Both the position numbers and the translations under genes were made by a program. 64,000 nucleotides of DNA from Taeniopygia guttata. Its lineage: Eukaryota > Chordata > Aves > Passeriformes > Estrildidae. Shown here piece by piece: positions 60,201 to 64,000 of the stretch (position 1 is its first letter; each line of letters begins with the position of its first letter). The stretch covers positions 40,819,501-40,883,500 of the forward strand of contig NC_133024.1 of the NCBI RefSeq assembly GCF_048771995.1, in the 5' to 3' direction. The notes below the pieces were generated by a model that saw only the letters and a list, made by a program, of their open reading frames with translations, did no database searches and was not told the origin of the DNA.

Positions 60201-62732
60201 TGTGTTAAACAAATACATACAGAGTGAGTGATAAGGGCAGCTCTGATACCTGCTAAAAATGAAAAGGACAAGATGTTAAATGGACTTGATTTTGCCAGGT
60301 CCTGCAAAAATCACACACTGGAAAATAGTAATTTGGAATCTGTCTTCTCCAGCTTAGACACATACCAAATTACTATTCTCCATAGCTGAACCCTGGTAGA
60401 TGGAACCTACACAAATGAATGGCAATAGTTAGTCAACTACCTGCATGTGACAAAGGTCAATTTGTTCACTCCAACCATCACTTAAAAGATAAACTCATTT
60501 CTAAGGGCTCACATACTTTATGTCTAGTGTAGCTAAACTTTATGCTGCAGAAAATGTTGGTACATAAACTCTCATTTTTAATAAGCACAGCTTTACACAT
60601 TCATTTTGGAGACATGGCAAAAGTCTTATATAAAGCTCTCTCAAAAGCAGCACGCTTTTCAAGCTTAAGGCATGGAAGGCACAGAGGGTAGTTTTATGCC
60701 CATCATTCTGCTGTTGTTGGTTTAAAACCCCAAAAGTACAGAAGGACTGACAATGTGCACTCCAACAGAAAGATCACCCACTTGCTCAGTAATGTCTAAG
60801 ATACCCAGATGAGGAAGAGTTGAGGTGCTGGAATGGTTAAAGAGATCTTAGAGCAATATGAATATAACCTCTTCTAAGAGCAGTGTTTTCAGGCCTGGAG
60901 GCTGCTTCTGCTGCTTTTAGCTGTTTTTACTGTGAGTAGTTTTATGTACAAGTAAGTTCTTGGAAGATGTCACTAGCAATCTTTTCTCAACACAACAGGA
61001 AGGGGGTGGGGGCCACTTCCTGACAAGGAAAAGGGATTCTCCTTTGTCAGGTACCAGGAAGACAGATGGATTTTACATAATAGTGGGAAGGATTTTTTCT
61101 AAACCATATTATTCTGGTTAAATAACGTTTCTTCCACTGACTTGACTGACACATAGAAATAAACTGTCCAGCAGAGTAAAAGAGCAGCATTATATTGAAA
61201 TAACCAGACTGCACAAATATATTAACTGGAGTGAGACACATCCACTGCCACTTTCACTTTTTGCATATCGGAGTCTTTGATGGGGTTCACACTTCCTCCT
61301 GTGGTGTTGATTAGAAAATCACAAACATCTGCTGAAATCAACACAAATCTCAGCAGCACGTTCTGGAAGCTTCTAAGTGTACAGAGGAGGGGGAAAAAAA
61401 AGCTATTTCAACAGCTACATTAAACTGAGCCTTAAAAGGGCACAACTTCTTTCAACAAATCATAACTGAGCTCCTGACAACCAATTCATATACAGAGGAA
61501 GGACTACAATTGAGTTTCAGGAGTTGCAAGAGATCACCCCTGCCCCAGGAGACAGCAGTGACTGTATTTTTAGTTAAATCACCACATGCACTCAGGAAGC
61601 AACATGATAAAAGACAGATCAGGGCAATCTCATATCACATGAAATGACAGGCTGTTGTTGTTAAATAGAGGCCATAAGATCTTAGCAAAGCAATAAACAG
61701 GTTACTTGTTAACTCCTTTTAAAGGAACTTGCCCTTCTTTTTGGAAGGGCTATTATAAAGCTGTTTACATTTCTCATTTTAATTTTTTAAAATCAATTTA
61801 TATTACAACTTTACCAGTTTAAACAACAGCATATTCACACTGAGATTCCTCGGCAGTATTTACAGCAGGTCAATTCCAGTACCCACCATCTTTTGGCTTC
61901 TTTACTTTGGAAAATTGGGTGGCACCGTATGCCAAACTTCAGTCTTCCGACAAGGCAACCCTGGCAGCTCAAACCTTTATGTTTCTCGGCTTATTTCAGA
62001 GCCTCTCAACGCTGATCCCCTGACTGCGGTGTGCTGAGCACAAAGCTGTGCATTTGCTAGAACCACCCACTAGAAAGGGGCACAGCTGCGAGCGCCTGCC
62101 AGAAGCGCGACAAAGCACAGCGGCCGTCCGAGCCGCACCGCCACCATCAGCCCCAAGCCCCGAGCCCCAGGTACAGCCCCGGAGCGGGCAGGGACCGACC
62201 CTTCCCCGGCCGGACACTGCGGGGGCGGCCCTGGCTGCGGCTCCCGGGACGCGCTCCGGCTCCCGGGGCGGAGCCGCGGCTGAGCCGCGCCCGCGCATCC
62301 CGGCGGGCGTGCGCCCCCCCAGCCCAAACGCTCCTCGGGGGGTTCTTCTGTCGCTGTTTCTATTTAACGAACATCCCCAACGTTTACCCCTTCTCCTCTT
62401 TCTGTCACAGCTCCCGAAAACGCCAGCCGTGCCACCTCCCCTCCCGATCGGGAGCAGCGCGCCAGCGACCGCCGCCGTCCAGTCCCGCTGCCGCGCCCCG
62501 GGGCGCTCGGGGCAGCCAGGGCGCAGCCCCGGCCGCGCTCCGGGACGAGGCCTGGGTCGGCCCAGCGGAGTTGCGGCGACAGCCGCCAGGCAGAGCGGCT
62601 GCGAGGGGCGCAGAACCAGCGCTCCGCCGGCCCGGCCCGGCCCGCACCCCGCGGGCGCTACTCACAGGAGCCGCGGACAAGCAGCAGCAGCAGCGCGCAG
62701 AGAGCGCAGGACGCGCGGCGCAGGGGCCGCAT
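48204..62732 (-). CDS. TMEM123: TMEM123 (porimin), mucin-like type I membrane protein, 6 coding exons
   Basis: A CD164-like sialomucin of the plasma membrane, named porimin for its part in antibody-triggered oncotic death of lymphoid cells. Minus-strand segments in order: 62666-62732, 57793-57861, 55664-55726, 50957-51148, 49437-49584 and 48204-48228. All have GT-AG ends and consistent phase and give 187 residues (mammalian form about 208). Residues 1-22 are a signal peptide (RR then a Leu-rich core). Residues 23-140 are Ser/Thr-rich with N-glycosylation sequons at N28, N34, N82 and N115. The membrane helix is about 148-166 (SFVGGIVLTLGVLVILYIGC). The tail has a YXX-phi sorting-type motif, YRTI (177-180), and ends DEHDAII. 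The ectodomain is diverged and the helix and tail are conserved, as usual for the family. A further small exon in the 4.8-kb intron 1 cannot be excluded. Confidence 0.93.
48229..49436 (-). other. TMEM123: TMEM123 intron 5
   Basis: Contains a perfect 105-bp tandem duplication (listed separately) and otherwise AT-rich unique DNA with no element recognised. Confidence 0.85.
49039..49246. repeat. 105-bp tandem duplication, two copies
   Basis: Copy 1 is 49039-49143 and copy 2 starts at 49144, both beginning GCAGAAACTTTCAATG. They match base for base for the first 103 bp and then diverge in the A-run. Near-perfect identity implies a recent event or an assembly artefact. Confidence 0.96.
49437..49584 (-). 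CDS. TMEM123: TMEM123 exon 5: juxtamembrane, membrane helix and cytoplasmic start
   Basis: 148 nt between TTTCTTTCCAG and CCAT|GTAAGT. It encodes SEAVKTSRFDVGSFVGG, the hydrophobic helix and SRRGIQYRTI. The FD-GSF-GGIVL-LGV signature is shared with CD164/endolyn, showing common ancestry of this module. It ends in phase 2. Confidence 0.97.
49585..50956 (-). other. TMEM123: TMEM123 intron 4
   Basis: About 1.4 kb with no repeat or exon recognised. A 122-codon plus-strand frame at 49764-50132 is antisense, lacks a family match and is taken as chance. Confidence 0.7.
50957..51148 (-). CDS. TMEM123: TMEM123 exon 4: main mucin segment
   Basis: 192 nt between AATTCCCAG and ACAG|GTGAGT, phase 1 at both ends. 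Of 64 residues more than half are Ser or Thr, with sequons N82ST and N115ST. It is the chief O-glycosylated region and lacks any repeat unit exact enough to call tandem. Confidence 0.95.
51411..51428. repeat. T18 homopolymer
   Basis: Uninterrupted T run in TMEM123 intron 3. Confidence 0.95.
53176..53199. repeat. T24 homopolymer
   Basis: T run of about 24 in intron 3, preceded by a short C run near 53151-53158. Confidence 0.95.
53618..53671. repeat. AAGTATTTAATT tandem repeat
   Basis: About four imperfect copies of a 12-bp AT-rich unit in TMEM123 intron 3. Confidence 0.8.
54983..55206 (+). mobile_element. CR1 LINE 3' end in TMEM123 intron 3 (antisense to the gene)
   Basis: The order of landmarks is CR1: 'ggggatattagaaaaaaa', 'gagtggttaggcattcgaat', 'cgcccagggagctggtggag', 'ctctggaagtgtccaagaga', 'cctccaaccttgatggtcct' and the terminal 'gtgattctatgag'. 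It is 5'-truncated, with a good tail. Confidence 0.92.
55664..55726 (-). CDS. TMEM123: TMEM123 exon 3: Ser/Thr-rich cassette
   Basis: 63 nt between TCCCTTAAAG and GGAG|GTATGT, phase 1 at both ends. It encodes NSISPIVTASSTQSTATSTG. A short mucin cassette that could be skipped without a frame change. Confidence 0.88.
55727..57792 (-). other. TMEM123: TMEM123 intron 2
   Basis: About 2 kb with a G15 run near 56900-56914. The 144-codon plus-strand frame at 56282-56716 lies on the T/C-rich strand, is antisense to the gene and is not supported. Confidence 0.7.
56900..56914 (+). repeat. G15 homopolymer
   Basis: A run of G (GTG then 15 G then TGG) in TMEM123 intron 2. It is prone to sequencing and length error and able to form G-quadruplexes. 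Confidence 0.9.
57793..57861 (-). CDS. TMEM123: TMEM123 exon 2: start of the mature ectodomain
   Basis: 69 nt between AAATGTAG and CCAG|GTAATA, phase 1 at both ends. It encodes NEVTNGTNNVNSTTPIPG with two sequons (N28GT and N34ST). It resembles the Asn/Ser-rich N-terminus of mammalian TMEM123 in composition and position, not residue by residue. Confidence 0.85.
57862..62665 (-). other. TMEM123: TMEM123 intron 1
   Basis: 4.8 kb, AT-rich until the CpG island begins near 62050. It holds a short GCCCTTC/GAAGGGC inverted repeat at 61731-61750. No CR1 end and no phase 1-1 exon were recognised. Confidence 0.7.
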
Positions 62733-62960
62733 GGCCGCGGAGGCGCTGCCGGAGCTCGCCGGGCGCGGTCTGCGCGCTGCCGGGCGAGGGGCGGGCCGGG
62801 GCGGGGCTGCGCGCCGGGATGGGCGCGGCGAGGTGCGCTCCTCTGTCTCTCGCTTCTCCCAGCGTTTTCCGGCAGGCTGGGCGGCGGAGCGCTGCGCTAG
62901 CCGTAAGGGGAGACTAGCGAGCGGAGAGATGTGTGTGCTCCACCAGGTGCTACAGAGGCG
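62050..62960. promoter_or_regulatory. TMEM123: CpG island at the TMEM123 promoter
   Basis: Dense CpG and GC-rich over about 900 bp, covering the start of intron 1, exon 1, the 5'UTR and the proximal promoter. A GC box GGGGCGGGGC lies at 62798-62807, about 65 bp upstream of the start codon. No TATA box was seen, consistent with broad housekeeping-type initiation. Long antisense frames here (up to 289 codons) reflect composition. Confidence 0.85.
62666..62732 (-). CDS. TMEM123: TMEM123 exon 1: start codon and signal peptide
   Basis: The ATG is at 62730-62732 on the minus strand. 67 nt encode MRPLRRASCALCALLLLLVRG and end at TCCT|GTGAGT in phase 1. Arg residues followed by a Leu-rich core make a typical cleaved signal peptide. 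A frame open further upstream (to 63068) was not used because this ATG sits directly before the signal peptide and fits the family length. Confidence 0.88.
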
Positions 62961-64000
62961 ACGCCCGAGCGGCGTTCTGGTGCTCTGTGGGTCAGCGCCG
63001 AGCTCCAGCAGCGCCGCCTGCGAACAGCGCTCACGGCTGGTGATGCCAGGCTGTTCTCCAAATGCCATTCAACATCTGCCAGCAGAGCCTCAACTGCGTG
63101 GATTTATCTTCCTTGTTAGTATTATCCGCCTAACCAACACCTGGGTTCACTGCTCCCTCCCGAGTGCCTGAAATTTCCCGATACGCTTGGAAAATTGTGT
63201 AACCCACTACAAAGGCGATAGGGAAAAGTGAAAAGGAATAACTGTGTTCAGTTCTTTCAAAATTTTCCTGAGAACCTCTAACATAAAAGTGGTGTCGTGA
63301 ATTTGTTTTTCAAAGGGAATTCGTTACTATGTTCTTAAGAATGAAAACAACTTGAAAAATATTTATCAGAGGAAAGAACTATTTTTCATGTGAATAATTA
63401 AGGATCAGTAGCAAAGCCACAGTAGAATACTTCGCATGTACTACTACACTTATGTTCAACGAAGCACAACGATGTTCCCATGTTAAACCACATATCTGAG
63501 CCAGGGAGGGTGAATTGCCTCACCTGAGAGCTCACAGGCAGGTTGTGAAGCTGTACTCTGGGAGCTCACTCACCCCCAGGCAGACATGCATTTACTCTGT
63601 AAGTCTCAGCAAGTGAGTGGTGAATTAGAATGGTGGATAGATATTTTATTCTTTTTTAATTCTAGCCTAATGAGGTCCTTCAGTCTGCATTCAGTAAAAG
63701 TAGCTGCATGCTTTGTACTTCCAGCATTCTCTTATGCCTTTGTTCTGCAGAGCTTCCTGTGTGGTTTTCGTCACTAAGGTACCCAAGGATCAGTATGCAC
63801 CTTTTTACTGTGAATTTTCTGAGATGATCCTCCAAAGCTTTTCTTTATGATGGCTGTAGGACTCCAGCTGTATTTCCAGCTACCCTAATTCCAGAAAAGC
63901 TTAGAAATACTAGTAATCCATATGTAACTAAGTGTAAGAGCCTCTGGTTACAGAGGCAAAACTTAGAGTGAGAAAAACAATGGTAATTTATTAAATTAAC
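62961..64000. other. Flank upstream of TMEM123, no gene seen
   Basis: Composition returns to AT-rich past the CpG island. No divergent first exon with coding sequence was recognised. In amniotes the next gene outward is usually an MMP cluster member (MMP7 region), none of which reaches into the window. Confidence 0.5.

Noticed and set aside
62048-62917. 289-codon plus-strand open frame across the TMEM123 CpG island
   Set aside because: It is antisense to TMEM123 exon 1 and the promoter; its Pro/Ala/Arg/Gly content is what stop-poor GC-rich DNA gives, and no domain is visible.
62733-63068. Longer TMEM123 start further upstream on the minus strand
   Set aside because: The upstream extension is Arg/Pro-rich CpG-island sequence and would bury the signal peptide; the ATG at 62732 gives a normal signal sequence.

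Overview
This is a vertebrate nuclear window, almost certainly from a bird. It has two spliced, intact protein-coding genes in long AT-rich non-coding DNA, CR1 LINE remnants as the only clear interspersed repeats, GC-rich CpG-island promoters, and a single cIAP gene that matches the avian ITA/BIRC2 form rather than the mammalian BIRC2/BIRC3 pair. The order is a presumed YAP1 3' end, then BIRC2 on the plus strand, then TMEM123 on the minus strand. It matches the conserved YAP1-BIRC-TMEM123-MMP block (human 11q22, chicken chromosome 1).

Layout: (1) 1-1290, AT-rich DNA ending in a poly(A) signal, probably the tail of the YAP1 3'UTR by synteny. (2) 1.3-33.3 kb, a mostly featureless intergenic desert with CR1 fragments, an (AC)15 run, a TATGTA repeat, homopolymers and a perfect 21-bp palindrome. 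(3) 33.3-43.7 kb, BIRC2: a CpG-island promoter with NF-kappaB and Sp1 sites and a TATA-like box, a non-coding exon 1, a probable second 5'UTR exon, and eight coding exons giving BIR1-BIR2-BIR3-UBA-CARD-RING. (4) 43.7-46.4 kb, a tail-to-tail gap with two unexplained exon-like open frames. (5) 46.4-62.8 kb, TMEM123 (porimin), six coding exons for a signal peptide, a Ser/Thr-rich mucin-like ectodomain, one membrane helix and a short cytoplasmic tail. (6) 62.8-64.0 kb, the CpG-island shore and upstream flank.

BIRC2 encodes a RING E3 ligase that blocks cell death and controls NF-kappaB signalling. Its promoter carries two perfect kappaB decamers, consistent with NF-kappaB feedback. TMEM123 is a CD164-like sialomucin linked to oncotic death. 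The two genes face each other and are physically rather than functionally coupled as far as the sequence shows.

The most notable points are: the loss of the expected ITA/cIAP2-type start codon in BIRC2 (TTG in place of ATG, next in-frame ATG 13 codons on); the kappaB cluster in its promoter; a perfect 5 x 24-bp minisatellite in its intron 1; a recent 105-bp tandem duplication in TMEM123; the all-phase-1 cassette exons of the TMEM123 mucin domain; and the exon-like frames between the two genes. I saw no convincing viral fossil, CRISPR array, tRNA or rRNA.
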